Positions 28,664 through 38,822 of a stretch of DNA of 64,000 nucleotides are shown piece by piece (position 1 is the stretch's first letter; each line of letters begins with the position of its first letter). The stretch comes from Rahnella bonaserana (lineage in GTDB: Bacteria; Pseudomonadota; Gammaproteobacteria; Enterobacterales; Enterobacteriaceae), in NCBI RefSeq assembly GCF_019049675.1, contig NZ_JAFMOW010000063.1, positions 186,001-250,000 on the forward strand, given 5' to 3'. Below the pieces are notes generated by a model. That model was not told the origin of the DNA. It made no database searches and saw only the letters and a list, made by a program, of their open reading frames with translations. Made by a program: the position numbers and the translations under genes.

Positions 28664-28977
28664 TGGCACTACTCCTTTCGGTAACTTTTCGGCAAGTTTT
28701 AAGGCAGTTATACCGCCTATTTTGACACATTGCCGGGAACGTTCAGCGGTCTACATCAATAAATACTGCAACAGAAAAACATCACGTACAACCTCCCCGG
28801 GCGTTGTATGCCTTCCAAAGCCGCAGAAACTGCCTCAAATCAAAATATTGCATCCATAGCTTCTCTAAAATAGTTCGCCAATCAAAGCCCTGACTGATGA
28901 ATGAATGACGTCGGCAACTGGCTTTTCATCACCCACCAACCTCAGCTCTGGCTGGCCGGTTGTAGTAAGGAACGAGA
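28664..28977. promoter_or_regulatory. Divergent promoter region ubiT / ubiU
   Basis: 314 bp without a gene between divergent transcripts that must both start here. A good ribosome site (AAGGAACG) precedes ubiU. ubiUV is anaerobically induced in E. coli, but I found no convincing FNR site by eye. Confidence 0.5.
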
Positions 28978-29973
28978 ATGGAGCTACTTTGCCCGGCAGG
29001 GAATTTACCTGCATTGAAAGCGGCGATCGATAATGGCGCCGACGCGGTGTATATCGGCCTGAAAGATGATACCAATGCACGCCATTTCGCCGGTCTGAAT
29101 TTCACGGAAAAAAAATTGCAGGAAGCCGCGGATTACGTTCACCGTCACCGCCGTAAACTGCATATCGCCATCAATACGTTTGCGCACCCTGACGGCTATC
29201 AGCGTTGGGAGCGCGCGGTAGATATGGCCGCGCAGCTCGGAGCGGATGCGCTTATCCTGGCCGATATCGCCATGCTTGATTACGCCGCGAATAAATATCC
29301 CCACGTGGAGCGCCATGTCTCGGTGCAGGCATCGGCCACCAACGACGAAGCAATTCGCTTCTATAAACGTAACTTTGATGTCGCCCGCGTTGTTTTACCC
29401 CGCGTGCTTTCCATGCATCAGGTGCGTCAGCTTTCCCGCACCACAGTCGTGCCGCTGGAAGTCTTCGCCTTTGGCAGCTTGTGCATCATGGCCGAAGGTC
29501 GCTGCTATCTTTCTTCCTATCTGACCGGAGAATCGCCGAATACCGTCGGTGCCTGCTCACCGGCGCGGTTCGTGCGCTGGCAACAAACGGCTCAGGGCAT
29601 GGAATCGCGTCTGAATGATGTGCTGATCGACCGTTATGACGAAGGTGAAAACGCCGGTTATCCAACACTGTGTAAGGGGCGTTATCTGGTGGATGGCGCG
29701 AAATATCATGCGCTGGAAGAACCGACCAGCCTGAACACGCTGGAGTTATTGCCGGAGTTGTTCGCAGCTAATATTGCTTCCGTGAAAATTGAAGGACGTC
29801 AGCGCAGCCCGGCGTATGTCAGTCAGGTGGCCCGCGTATGGCGCGCGGCGATCGACCGTTGTATGGCAGATCCGCAAAACTTCAAAACCGATGATGCATG
29901 GATGAAAACGCTGGGCTCCATGTCTGAAGGTACACAAACCACGCTCGGTGCTTATCACCGCAAGTGGCAGTAA
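28978..29973 (+). CDS. ubiU: Ubiquinone biosynthesis protein UbiU (O2-independent hydroxylation, U32 family)
   Basis: UbiU with UbiV hydroxylates the ubiquinone ring under anaerobiosis, with prephenate as oxygen donor. The protein has 331 residues, as in E. coli, and the four cluster-binding cysteines C169, C176, C193 and C232 are present. The peptidase U32 signature ELLPELFAANIASVKIEGRQRS is split across about residues 255-280. ubiV overlaps its end. Confidence 0.97.
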   Translation: MELLCPAGNLPALKAAIDNGADAVYIGLKDDTNARHFAGLNFTEKKLQEAADYVHRHRRKLHIAINTFAHPDGYQRWERAVDMAAQLGADALILADIAMLDYAANKYPHVERHVSVQASATNDEAIRFYKRNFDVARVVLPRVLSMHQVRQLSRTTVVPLEVFAFGSLCIMAEGRCYLSSYLTGESPNTVGACSPARFVRWQQTAQGMESRLNDVLIDRYDEGENAGYPTLCKGRYLVDGAKYHALEEPTSLNTLELLPELFAANIASVKIEGRQRSPAYVSQVARVWRAAIDRCMADPQNFKTDDAWMKTLGSMSEGTQTTLGAYHRKWQ

Positions 29974-29987
29974 TCGAAGAGACAATG

Positions 29988-30866
29988 ATGAAATACTCTT
30001 TAGGGGCCATTCTTTATTACTGGCCAAAAGCGCAGGTTGAAGATTTTTACCAGGCCGCTGCGGACAGCAGCGCAGATATCATTTATCTCGGCGAAAACGT
30101 CTGTACCAAACGCCGTGAGATGAAAGTGAATGACTGGATGGAGGTCGCGCGCCAGCTGGCCGCTGCGGGCAAACAGGTGGTGATTTCCACGCTGGCCTTA
30201 TTGCAGGCACCGTCCGAACTTAATGAACTGAAACGCTACGTAGAAAACGGCGAGTTTTTGCTGGAAGCCAACGATTTTGGCGCGGTGAACATGGCAGCCG
30301 AACGCAATCTGCCGTTTGTCGTCGGTCATGCGCTGAACTGCTATAACGCCGTCACGCTGAAAATCCTGCAAAAACAGGGCATGGTGCGCTGGTGTATGCC
30401 GGTAGAGCTTTCCCGCGACTGGCTGGTGAATCTGTTGAACCAGTGCGATGACCTGGGTATCCGCGATAAGTTTGAGGTGGAAGTGCTGTCTTATGGGCAT
30501 TTACCGCTGGCTTATTCGGCCCGCTGTTTCACCGCTCGTTCTGAAAACCGCGCGAAAGACGAATGCGAAACCTGCTGCATCAATTATCCCCAGGGACGCA
30601 AAATGTTGTCGCAGGAAAATCAGCAGGTATTCGTCCTCAACGGCATTCAGACGCAGAGCGGCTACTGCTACAACCTCGGCAACGAACTGGTGTCGATGCA
30701 GGGAATAGTCGATATCGTGCGTCTGTCGCCGGAAACCAAAGATACTCTCGCCACGCTGGAAGCGTTTCGTCACAACGAACGCGGTTTGCTGCCCCTGACA
30801 CTCACCGATAAGGCCGACTGTAACGGCTACTGGCAGCGCGTCGCCGGGCTGGAACTGCGCCCCTGA
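29988..30866 (+). CDS. ubiV: Ubiquinone biosynthesis protein UbiV (O2-independent hydroxylation, U32 family)
   Basis: The 292-residue partner of UbiU also carries a 4Fe-4S cluster; C39 and the CETCC group with the upstream ARCFTAR cysteine are the ligands. The start giving MKYSLG matches E. coli; an ATG directly before it and a longer frame overlapping ubiU are alternatives. It ends just before a strong terminator. Confidence 0.96.
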   Translation: MKYSLGAILYYWPKAQVEDFYQAAADSSADIIYLGENVCTKRREMKVNDWMEVARQLAAAGKQVVISTLALLQAPSELNELKRYVENGEFLLEANDFGAVNMAAERNLPFVVGHALNCYNAVTLKILQKQGMVRWCMPVELSRDWLVNLLNQCDDLGIRDKFEVEVLSYGHLPLAYSARCFTARSENRAKDECETCCINYPQGRKMLSQENQQVFVLNGIQTQSGYCYNLGNELVSMQGIVDIVRLSPETKDTLATLEAFRHNERGLLPLTLTDKADCNGYWQRVAGLELRP

Positions 30867-30883
30867 CAGCGCCTGTTGCAGTG

Positions 30884-30920
30884 AAAAGGGAGAAGACCTG
30901 GCGGTCATCTCCCTTTTTTT
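30884..30920. terminator. Bidirectional terminator after ubiV and the permease operon
   Basis: AAAGGGAGA and TCTCCCTTTTTTT flank a 17-nt loop between two convergent genes. The seven-T run points to plus-strand use; A runs on the other side also allow minus-strand use. Confidence 0.8.
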
Positions 30921-30921
30921 A

Positions 30922-32085
30922 TTACGAATTTCTCTGCTTCGGCCGGAACATCGCTCTTAGCCGGACACCATCGCGCAACATGCCTACGGCAATGCCGATA
31001 AAGGTGTAAAACAGGCACAATATCAGCAGCATGAGAATATCACCGCCCACATCTTTAAATGGCAGCCCCATCTGATTGACGCCAGCAATGGCTTTGGTCG
31101 CCCAGGTTGAGGGCAGCATAGACGATACACCCCTGACCCAGGCGGGCATCGCCTGTAACGGCCAGATAGTGCCGGAAATATAAAAGACCGGCGTGGTGAT
31201 AAAGGCCAGCGTCAGGTAAATCAGTTCGACGCTGCGCAGGCATTCCGTCACCAGTTTTCCCAGCCCCAGCACCGCCAGCAGGAACGGGAACGTCAGCAAC
31301 AGGATTTCAGGAATGCTGGCCGTTTGCCGGTAACCCAGTATCCACGGCCACAGCACAAACAAGACGATTGAAAGAAACAGCCAGACCGGGATCAGCGCCG
31401 AAATACCGCCCAGAAACGCCGGTACCGCCGGTTTTCCGGAAGGCCCGCTGTTGAGCACAATGCTGACACGCACGCTGGCGATCAGTAATGAGTGCTGCAA
31501 TAACATCACCAGCAGGCCGGGGAAAATAATCGCCGCAAAGCTGATGCCGGGGTTAAACACATCCAGAGACTGCCCGATGATGGGTGAAAGCACCACGCTG
31601 GCCTGCCGCTCGCTGAAGCCGCTGCTCAGCAATAAATCCGTGTTGTATTGCGTAAGGATCGCCTGATACGCCGCCAGCACATCCTGCTGGATCTGCCCGT
31701 TCGCCAGCCGGTTAGTCGCATCGCCGTACACCGGGATCACAATGTTTTGCCCGGCGAGGATTTTCTTCTCAAGATCCACCGGCATGATAATCACCGCGAA
31801 GAGCTTACGCAGCGCCAGATCGTGTTCCGCCTGCGCCAGGCTGTCGTAAGCCACCGTCGCGACTTTGGAAGTGGCGTCCAGCTGACGGGTCAGCATCCGG
31901 CTGGCGGTGCTGTGATCCTGATCGACCACCGCCACCGGCAAATCCCATACCGTGCGGTTCGCATAGACCAGGCTCATCACGCACAATGACAGCAGCAACA
32001 TCATCCACATTGGCTTGTCGAGCAAACCGGTCAGCACTTTACGGAATGTCGCCCACCAGGTTTTAAACCATTCACGACGGGTCAC
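30922..32085 (-). CDS. ABC-2 type transporter permease (second of pair)
   Basis: The 387-residue inner-membrane protein has an N-terminal membrane helix, a large extracytoplasmic loop with the LPVAVVDQDHS motif, and five more C-terminal helices including the GTIWPLQAMP stretch. It resembles the YhhJ/YbhR group. Start: a GTG in a GTGA overlap with the upstream permease, with AGGAGG eight bases before. With the HlyD-like protein and the other permease it forms a probable drug or lipid exporter. No ATPase is encoded beside it. Confidence 0.88.
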   Translation of the reverse strand: MTRREWFKTWWATFRKVLTGLLDKPMWMMLLLSLCVMSLVYANRTVWDLPVAVVDQDHSTASRMLTRQLDATSKVATVAYDSLAQAEHDLALRKLFAVIIMPVDLEKKILAGQNIVIPVYGDATNRLANGQIQQDVLAAYQAILTQYNTDLLLSSGFSERQASVVLSPIIGQSLDVFNPGISFAAIIFPGLLVMLLQHSLLIASVRVSIVLNSGPSGKPAVPAFLGGISALIPVWLFLSIVLFVLWPWILGYRQTASIPEILLLTFPFLLAVLGLGKLVTECLRSVELIYLTLAFITTPVFYISGTIWPLQAMPAWVRGVSSMLPSTWATKAIAGVNQMGLPFKDVGGDILMLLILCLFYTFIGIAVGMLRDGVRLRAMFRPKQRNS

Positions 32086-33272
32086 TGGCCTGCCTCCTGT
32101 CGTTTCAGCCGCATGTAGAGGCGTCTGCGCACCAGCAGGCCGGTCAGCAGCGGATAAATGAGCAGGATGCAGCACACCATCAGAATGCCGCGCACCGAGA
32201 CTTCGCGCAGGAAGACGTCAAACATTGCGGCCAGCGCATAACTGAGCGGTTCAATGCCGGAAATAATGCGCGCTGGCAGCGGCATCGACAGCACCGGTAC
32301 CGCCATGCCGGAAAAAGTCAGCGCGATACTGACGAAAATCCCCATCATGGTGTAAGCCGTAATAGTGGTTTTGGTGAAGGTGAAAAGTAAGAGCCCGAGG
32401 CTTTGCGCAGCGATCACGTAGAAGAAGCCAATCACCAGCATGTACAAGGGGTTACCACTGACGCGGGCATCGAAAAACCCGACCAGCATCGCGATTTCAA
32501 CCATCAGCAACGTGGTGAAACACAACGTATAAGGGGCCAGTTTGCCGAGCAGCGCCAGCGTAAATGACGGCGCACTGAGCAGCGCCTGGCTGCGCGCCAT
32601 CACGTAGATCATGCAAGTCACGGTAAATAATTGCAGCAGATGGATGGTCGCCGCAAATTGCTGGTAATAGATGTAACTGCCGCTGGCGTTAAACAGGCTG
32701 CCGTAGGATAAATCGACGCTGGCCAGCGACGGCAGCGTTTTACCGATTTCGGTCGCAATAATAGAACGGTAACTGGTATTGAGTTCGGTAATCAGCCCGC
32801 TGAAATCCTGCGTGGAATACAGACCGGCACCGTAAAATAACGCGTTGTAATACAGCACGGCGCTGGGCTGTTTTCCGGCCAGAACGTCCGCTTCAAAATC
32901 ATCAGGAATATATAAAAGCGCATAGTCCTGGGCTGTACGCAGACGATATTCCGCTTCGGGTAAACCGCCTTCGAACGCCTGCACATGCGCGTGTGAACCG
33001 GCATCCAGTTTGCGAACAAGCGTTTTGGATAAAGGGCTGTGATCGTTATCGACCACAGACACCGGTAAATCCAGCAACGTACCTTCTGAAAAGTTGCTGC
33101 TGATCAGGCCGAACAGAAGCAAAGGGAAGATCCAGCACAGCCAGTGGATCACCGGTTTGCGAAAGGCGTGATTCACTTCACGGGTAAAAGAACGGCTGAA
33201 ACAGCGCCATGCGGCTTTTACCCTTTCACTGCGTGGCGCTTTGACCGGCTTCACTTCGCTTTCCATTGCCAC
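32082..33272 (-). CDS. ABC-2 type transporter permease (first of pair)
   Basis: The 396-residue permease has the same plan as its neighbour: helix near residue 42-58, loop with DLPVSVVDNDHS, then C-terminal membrane helices. The two are paralogues and probably a heterodimer. The start is uncertain: GTG at 33272, inside the end of the HlyD-like gene, or ATG at 33266. It overlaps both neighbours, so the three genes form one operon. Confidence 0.88.
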   Translation of the reverse strand: MAMESEVKPVKAPRSERVKAAWRCFSRSFTREVNHAFRKPVIHWLCWIFPLLLFGLISSNFSEGTLLDLPVSVVDNDHSPLSKTLVRKLDAGSHAHVQAFEGGLPEAEYRLRTAQDYALLYIPDDFEADVLAGKQPSAVLYYNALFYGAGLYSTQDFSGLITELNTSYRSIIATEIGKTLPSLASVDLSYGSLFNASGSYIYYQQFAATIHLLQLFTVTCMIYVMARSQALLSAPSFTLALLGKLAPYTLCFTTLLMVEIAMLVGFFDARVSGNPLYMLVIGFFYVIAAQSLGLLLFTFTKTTITAYTMMGIFVSIALTFSGMAVPVLSMPLPARIISGIEPLSYALAAMFDVFLREVSVRGILMVCCILLIYPLLTGLLVRRRLYMRLKRQEAGQ

Positions 33273-34225
33273 AATGCACTCATGCCCTGACGCAATCCGG
33301 GCACCGGTTTCGCAGGATACAAACGCACTTCAAATGTTTTTAAATCGAAATCACCGGTGGCACGCGTGGCGCGTTTGGTTGCGTAATCACCAAGCGGCGC
33401 GATGTAGCGAACTTCAGCTTCGATCATCTGGTTATTCAGCGCGGGAACGCGCATCTGCACTTTGTCGCCTTTGCGTACGCCGGCCAGAATATCTTCACGC
33501 AGGTTAAAGACGAAATAGGCATCGGGCAGACGGACCAATGTCAGCAACGGACTGTTAGCACTTTCCAGCTCGCCGACTTCTACCGGGATCGGCCCCACTT
33601 CACCATCAACCGGCGCTTTGACCTGTAGGTCATCGGTCTGTGCTTTCACTTCCAGCAAATCTTCTTCAGCCTGACGCAGTTGCGCGGCGTAACTCGCGCG
33701 CTGTTCCACGCGGTCGCCGTTCACGCCTTCATCAAGATTGGCTTTGGCGACCAGAACTTGTGCATATGCGCTGTCGCGGGCGCGGCGGGAATCTTCTAAA
33801 TCAGAGGCTGAAATAAATCCTTTTGCCGCCACTTTGGCGTTGCGGTTGTAGAGGTCACGGGCGTTAACATATTCCGCCTGAGACTGCGCCAGGGTAGCTT
33901 TCAGATTGCGGATACTTTCTTCACGGGTACCGTTAACCGAGAGATCGAGCTGGGCCTTTGCCTGATCGCGGGCAGCTTCGGCGGCGCGCAATTGCGCCAT
34001 CATTTCCGGGCTGTCGAGAGTTATCAGCAGTTGCCCGGCTTTTACATCGTCACCGCGCTCAACATGACGTTCAATCACGCGACCTTTAGATTTCGATGCC
34101 ACAATCACTTCCGGCGCATCGACTTCGCCCTGTAACAGCAAATCCTGATTGTGCGCACGAAACAGCACCGCCAGAGAAACCGCCGCTGCAACCAGCAGCA
34201 GGGTCAATAATATTCGTTTACTCAT
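33251..34225 (-). CDS. HlyD/EmrA-like membrane fusion protein
   Basis: The 324-residue periplasmic adaptor has one N-terminal membrane anchor (about 5-22), a lipoyl-like half (QGEVDAPEVIVASKSKGRV), a long coiled coil (about 75-200) and a beta-barrel half with the matching lipoyl part DDLQVKAPVDGEVGP. It would bridge the inner-membrane permeases to an outer-membrane channel such as TolC. It is the first gene of the operon. In E. coli, the related YhiI works with RbbA and YhhJ. Confidence 0.9.
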   Translation of the reverse strand: MSKRILLTLLLVAAAVSLAVLFRAHNQDLLLQGEVDAPEVIVASKSKGRVIERHVERGDDVKAGQLLITLDSPEMMAQLRAAEAARDQAKAQLDLSVNGTREESIRNLKATLAQSQAEYVNARDLYNRNAKVAAKGFISASDLEDSRRARDSAYAQVLVAKANLDEGVNGDRVEQRASYAAQLRQAEEDLLEVKAQTDDLQVKAPVDGEVGPIPVEVGELESANSPLLTLVRLPDAYFVFNLREDILAGVRKGDKVQMRVPALNNQMIEAEVRYIAPLGDYATKRATRATGDFDLKTFEVRLYPAKPVPGLRQGMSALWQWKAK

Positions 34226-34500
34226 CGGTGCTTCATCCTTTTTGTTTGCCTGTGTTTATCATCGGCTTTGGTTCTCCTTTCCATGATTGTCCTTTCCCGC
34301 CAACGCCCGTTCTTAAAGGCGCATGTGCACTTCTGTCAAATCATAGCGGGATGAACAAAGACTGTTTAACACAAAACAACATATTCATAGAAACTATAGT
34401 TTAAGTTATTTAAATCGATTTTAAGGATGTTTTAACGGCAATTAAGGGCACAAATGCCGTATTCAATACCTACTTATTGGGTAATACTCGTTCTAATTAT
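34226..34500. other. Gene-free region between the HlyD-like gene and yhbW
   Basis: Divergent spacer, AT-rich in its right half. It should contain promoters for both directions. No clear reading frame, and no operator I can name. Confidence 0.5.
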
Positions 34501-34530
34501 GAGCGGAGTGAATGCTTTCTCCGCTCTTTC
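34501..34530 (+). other. Terminator-like hairpin in the yhbW leader
   Basis: GAGCGGAG and CTCCGCTC enclose a 10-nt loop and are followed by TTTCCTTTG; the hairpin ends 26 nt before the yhbW ATG. It could attenuate yhbW or end a short upstream transcript. Confidence 0.5.
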
Positions 34531-34552
34531 CTTTGATGAGTGAGCCGTGATT

Positions 34553-35578
34553 ATGTCTGAGAAAAACACCGTTCCCCTTTCCGTGCTCGATCTGGCGCCG
34601 GTTCCGCAGGGTGCCGATCCCGCCCGGGCATTCCAGTGTTCCCTTGAACTGGCGCAGCACGCCGAGAAGTGGGGCTACCAGCGTTACTGGATGGCAGAAC
34701 ATCACAACATGACCGGTATCGCCAGTGCGGCGACCTCTGTGCTGCTGGGTTATATCGCTGGCGGGACGAAAACGATCCGTGTGGGTTCCGGCGGTGTGAT
34801 GCTGCCAAACCACTCACCGCTGGTGATTGCTGAACAGTTTGGTACGCTCGCCACGCTCTATCCAAATCGCGTAGACCTGGGACTGGGCCGTGCGCCGGGT
34901 ACAGACCAGCGCACCATGATTGCGCTGCGCCGTCATCTTTCCGGCGAAATCGATAACTTCCCGCAAGATGTGCAGGAATTGCAGATGTATTTCGGCGACG
35001 TTCAGCCGCAGCAGGCCGTTCAGGCCGTGCCGGGACAAGGTTTGCATGTGCCAATCTGGTTACTCGGTTCCAGCCTGTACAGCGCGCAGCTGGCGGCGGC
35101 TCTTGGCCTGCCATTTGCCTTCGCCTCACATTTTGCACCGGACATGCTGTATCAGGCACTGGCGATTTATCGCAGCAAATTCCAGCCTTCCGCGCAGCTC
35201 GAAAAACCTCACGCGATGGTGTGCATCAACGCGATTGCCGCGGATACTGATGAAGAGGCGCGCCGGATGTTTACCTCCAATCAGCAGCAGTTCATTAATC
35301 TGCGCCGCGGAATGCCGGGTAAACTCCCTGCGCCGGTCGATAACATTGAAAGCCTGTGGTCAGCACAGGAACGCTTTGGCGTCGACAACGCACTGCGCAT
35401 GTCAGTCGTGGGCAATAAAGAGACGGTGCGTCAGGGTCTGCAAAATATTCTGCGTGAAACCGAAGCCGATGAACTGATGATCAACGGTCAGATTTTTGAT
35501 CATCAGGCACGTCTGCATTCGTTCGAAATTGTGTCTCAGCTGCAGGGCGATCTGGTTAAAGAGCAGCGCATCAGCTGA
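34553..35578 (+). CDS. yhbW: Luciferase-like flavin monooxygenase YhbW
   Basis: The 341-residue protein has the bacterial luciferase TIM-barrel fold. The conserved [23 protein letters not shown] and [10 protein letters not shown] stretches follow E. coli YhbW. The substrate is unknown; it may need reduced FMN from another enzyme. I chose the ATG at 34553; a GTG two codons earlier is possible. In E. coli, mtr lies between yhbW and deaD; here it is missing. Confidence 0.93.
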   Translation: MSEKNTVPLSVLDLAPVPQGADPARAFQCSLELAQHAEKWGYQRYWMAEHHNMTGIASAATSVLLGYIAGGTKTIRVGSGGVMLPNHSPLVIAEQFGTLATLYPNRVDLGLGRAPGTDQRTMIALRRHLSGEIDNFPQDVQELQMYFGDVQPQQAVQAVPGQGLHVPIWLLGSSLYSAQLAAALGLPFAFASHFAPDMLYQALAIYRSKFQPSAQLEKPHAMVCINAIAADTDEEARRMFTSNQQQFINLRRGMPGKLPAPVDNIESLWSAQERFGVDNALRMSVVGNKETVRQGLQNILRETEADELMINGQIFDHQARLHSFEIVSQLQGDLVKEQRIS

Positions 35579-35621
35579 CCCTCTTAGTAAGTAAATTACA
35601 GAGCAAAGTAAATTACAGACG

Positions 35622-35658
35622 AAAAAAAACCAGCCCGATGAAGGCTGGTTTTTTATTT
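35622..35658. terminator. Bidirectional terminator between yhbW and deaD
   Basis: AAAACCAGCC / GGCTGGTTTTTT with a 7-nt loop, an A run on one side and a T run on the other, between convergent yhbW and deaD. Confidence 0.85.
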
Positions 35659-35700
35659 TCTGACGTTAAGTCATCTGAATATCAGCAAGCTGGATTCAGA

Positions 35701-37623
35701 TTATGCGTCAGTAGTACGACGTGGTGCGCGGCTTGGCGGACGACGGTCGCCAGCTGCTGAAGAACCTTCACGACGATCACCGCTGAAAGAACGTGGAGCA
35801 CCGTTACCACGGCCACCTTCACGACGTTCACCGTTGAAAGGACGCGGAGCACCGTTACCACGACGCTCACCGCCTGCACCAGCCGGACGATCACGACGCG
35901 GAGCCTGTGGCACTGCATCACCGATCAGCTGCATGTTCATCGGTTTGTTCAGGATACGCGTACGGGTGAAGTGAGACAGGATCTCGCCCGGCATACCTTT
36001 AGGCAATTCGATAGTTGAGTGCGTACCGAACAGCTTGATGTTACCGATATAACGGCTGCTGATGTCGCCTTCGTTAGCGATAGCGCCAACGATGTGACGA
36101 ACTTCAACACCATCATCACGACCCACTTCGATGCGATACAGTTCCATTTCGCCAGCGTCACGACGTTCACGACGTGGGCTGTCGCCATCACGTGCAGGAC
36201 GGTCGTTGCTGCGAACCGGACGGTCACGACGATCGCCACGATCACCGCGGTCACCACGATCTTCGAATTCACGACGTGGTGGACGGCTTTTGAAGACCGG
36301 ATCCGCTGCAACGATCAGAGGACGTTCGCCCTGTGCCATTTTCAGCAATGCCGCAGCCAGTGTTTCGATGTCCAGCTCTTCTGCAGGTTGCAGTTTCGCC
36401 AGCAGACCACGGTATTGATCCAGATCGCTGCTTTCCAGTTGTTGCTGAACTTTCGCTGCGAATTTAGCCAGACGACGTTCGCCCAGAACTTCTGCAGTTG
36501 GGATTTCAACTTCTGGAATGGTCAGCTTCATGGTGCGTTCAATGTTACGCAGCAGACGACGCTCACGGTTCTCAACGAACAGTAATGCGCGACCCGCACG
36601 GCCAGCACGACCGGTACGACCGATACGGTGAACGTATGATTCTGAGTCCATCGGAATGTCGTAGTTAACCACCAGGCTGATACGTTCTACATCGAGACCA
36701 CGTGCTGCCACGTCAGTTGCGATCAGAATGTCCAGACGGCCATCTTTCAGACGTTCCAGAGTCTGCTCACGCAGCGCCTGGTTCATGTCACCGTTCAGTG
36801 CAGCGCTGCTGTAGCCACTACGTTCCAGAGCTTCAGCCACTTCCAGTGTCGCATTTTTGGTACGAACGAAGATAATCGCCGCATCAAAATCTTCTGCTTC
36901 AAGGAAACGCACCAGCGCTTCGTTTTTACGCAGACCGTAGACAGACCAGTAGCTCTGGCTGATGTCTGGACGGGTAGTCACGCTTGACTGGATACGTACT
37001 TCCTGAGGATCTTTCATGAAGCGACGGGTAATACGACGGATGGCTTCTGGCATGGTTGCAGAGAACAACGCGGTCTGATGTTCAGCCGGGATCTGAGCCA
37101 TGATAGTTTCGACGTCTTCGATGAAGCCCATACGCAGCATTTCATCAGCTTCGTCCAGCACCAGACCGCTCAGGTTAGAGAGGTTCAGGGTGCCGCGTTT
37201 CAGGTGGTCCAGCAGACGGCCCGGGGTACCCACAACAACTTGTGGTCCCTGACGCAGTGCGCGCAGCTGAACGTCATAGCGCTGGCCGCCGTAAAGAGCA
37301 ACCACATTCACGCCATGCATGTGTTTAGAGAAATCAGTCATTGCTTCAGCAACCTGAACCGCCAGTTCGCGGGTTGGTGCCAGAACAAGAATTTGTGGTG
37401 CTTTCAGTGAAGCATCAATGTTGTGCAGCAGTGGTAAAGAGAATGCTGCTGTTTTACCGGAACCTGTCTGAGCCATACCCAGAACGTCGCGGCCATTTAA
37501 CAGGTGAGGAATACACTCAGCCTGGATTGGTGAAGGTTTTTCGTAGCCCAAATCAGTCAGGGCAGAAATGATCGGAGCAGACAGCCCCAGGTCAGCAAAA
37601 GAGGTTTCAAGCTCAGTAGTCAT
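35701..37623 (-). CDS. deaD: ATP-dependent RNA helicase DeaD (CsdA)
   Basis: The 640-residue DEAD-box helicase works in 50S assembly, cold adaptation and mRNA decay. Motifs seen are AQTGSGKT (51-58), [21 protein letters not shown], and [10 protein letters not shown]. The RNA-binding RRM-like domain ([19 protein letters not shown]) follows an Arg/Asp-rich linker ([14 protein letters not shown]). The tail carries two near-repeats of NGAPRxFxGxRREG. The ATG with GAGG upstream is used; an in-frame ATG five codons earlier falls inside yrbN. Confidence 0.97.
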   Translation of the reverse strand: MTTELETSFADLGLSAPIISALTDLGYEKPSPIQAECIPHLLNGRDVLGMAQTGSGKTAAFSLPLLHNIDASLKAPQILVLAPTRELAVQVAEAMTDFSKHMHGVNVVALYGGQRYDVQLRALRQGPQVVVGTPGRLLDHLKRGTLNLSNLSGLVLDEADEMLRMGFIEDVETIMAQIPAEHQTALFSATMPEAIRRITRRFMKDPQEVRIQSSVTTRPDISQSYWSVYGLRKNEALVRFLEAEDFDAAIIFVRTKNATLEVAEALERSGYSSAALNGDMNQALREQTLERLKDGRLDILIATDVAARGLDVERISLVVNYDIPMDSESYVHRIGRTGRAGRAGRALLFVENRERRLLRNIERTMKLTIPEVEIPTAEVLGERRLAKFAAKVQQQLESSDLDQYRGLLAKLQPAEELDIETLAAALLKMAQGERPLIVAADPVFKSRPPRREFEDRGDRGDRGDRRDRPVRSNDRPARDGDSPRRERRDAGEMELYRIEVGRDDGVEVRHIVGAIANEGDISSRYIGNIKLFGTHSTIELPKGMPGEILSHFTRTRILNKPMNMQLIGDAVPQAPRRDRPAGAGGERRGNGAPRPFNGERREGGRGNGAPRSFSGDRREGSSAAGDRRPPSRAPRRTTDA

Positions 37624-37693
37624 GTACACGTGCCTCATTAATAATGGCAGCCAGTCTACATAACTCGTCGAGAAAATTTTCAGTCATTTTCAT
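37613..37693 (-). CDS. yrbN: Small conserved protein YrbN (26 residues)
   Basis: A 26-codon frame beginning MKMTENF and ending EARVHDY is nearly identical to E. coli YrbN, a small protein of unknown function shown to be made there. Its TGA lies inside the deaD coding region (11-bp overlap), so it may couple to deaD translation. No strong ribosome site is visible. Confidence 0.85.
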   Translation of the reverse strand: MKMTENFLDELCRLAAIINEARVHDY

Positions 37694-37808
37694 TGAAAAG
37701 TGTGAACCGGCTCAAATTAGATTATAAAACGAACAAAGCAACCCTCGCCCGTTAAGGCGCTTAAAAATGGTAAATACCATGATTAAAAAGGCTGATTGGT
37801 GTCGTCAG

Positions 37809-38693
37809 CTATTGCTGGTCCGATTCTGATAGGTCGTCTTGCTCATGGCCCAAAAGCGCCAATTCCAACAATGCATAGCGGTGCTCAACGAAGTTATGGA
37901 CGTTGTTAGCTACCGTCAGTTTGAACAGTGCCGCGGCGCTGTTCTTGTCCCCCAGACTTAGGTAATGCTTACCTAAATAGAAGTCAGTTTCACTGAGATG
38001 CTCAGCGAGCGAAGTGTTATCCGTTGCTTCTGCCTTGAGGCGTTCCATCAGCGTAGATTCGCTGATTTTGCCCAGGTAGAATTCGACGATATTCCATCCC
38101 CATTGCCCTCTGTCCGCTTTGTCATAACGCTCCTGGAGCGCTACCTCGGCATTCTTCGGATTGATTTCTCGCTCCGCAAGATAAAGCCATAACGAACGGA
38201 AGGGATCATTTGGATCGTCTCGATAAAACGCCTGCAGATCATCCTGCGCTAACGAGAATCGGCCACCGTAATACAGTGCGATACCTCGGTTCAAACGCGC
38301 GTAGTTGTAAGTTGGATCAAGCTCTAGTACAGAATCAAACGCTTCATAGGCAGCATCGAAATTGCCTGCCTGCGTTAGGTAAATCCCCAGGTAGTTAAAA
38401 ACTTCTGGCATATCAGGACGAATAGACAGCGCTTGTGAAAAATCATTTCGCGCCAGTGCTCTTAGCCCGAGACTATCATACAGCACACCGCGCTCATATA
38501 ATAGCTGTGCTCTCTCATCATCGGTCAATGACCGGCTGGCAAGTATTTGTTCCATGCGTGCCAGGATGACTTCCTGCTGCAACGTCGGCTGCAACGGAAT
38601 CGCCAGAACTTCATTTTTACGCCAATCATGGTTGCTGCATCCTGCCAACATAAGTGCTGTCGCAACATAACACCAGCGCAAGAAAGGCTTCAT
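37809..38693 (-). CDS. nlpI: Lipoprotein NlpI
   Basis: The 294-residue outer-membrane lipoprotein carries TPR repeats and is an adaptor that brings peptidoglycan hydrolases such as MepS to the protease Prc. The lipobox is LAGC with lipidated C19. TPR units occupy about residues 60-165 ([48 protein letters not shown]). I chose the ATG that gives the E. coli N-terminus; a longer frame would bury the signal. It sits between pnp and deaD, as in E. coli. Confidence 0.97.
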   Translation of the reverse strand: MKPFLRWCYVATALMLAGCSNHDWRKNEVLAIPLQPTLQQEVILARMEQILASRSLTDDERAQLLYERGVLYDSLGLRALARNDFSQALSIRPDMPEVFNYLGIYLTQAGNFDAAYEAFDSVLELDPTYNYARLNRGIALYYGGRFSLAQDDLQAFYRDDPNDPFRSLWLYLAEREINPKNAEVALQERYDKADRGQWGWNIVEFYLGKISESTLMERLKAEATDNTSLAEHLSETDFYLGKHYLSLGDKNSAAALFKLTVANNVHNFVEHRYALLELALLGHEQDDLSESDQQ

Positions 38694-38775
38694 TTCTACT
38701 CCCGGAGACAAACATTGGATGAACATCCTGTCATCCGCTTGCTTAACACGAACGCATCCTGTGTTCATGAGACGA

Positions 38776-38805
38776 ACAGCTCCCTTCCAGCTGGAAAGGA
38801 GCTGT
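38776..38805 (-). terminator. Hairpin downstream of pnp
   Basis: ACAGCTCC/GGAGCTGT with further TTCC/GGAA pairing, 18 bp after the pnp stop. The minus-strand tail GTTCGTCT is poor in T, so it may be a partial terminator or a processing barrier before nlpI. Confidence 0.55.
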
Positions 38806-38822
38806 AAAACTTCTGTTACAGA

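Noticed and set aside
28664-28977. FNR site controlling ubiUV
   Set aside because: Anaerobic control is expected, but no TTGAT-N4-ATCAA-like site was found by eye; only partial half-sites occur.
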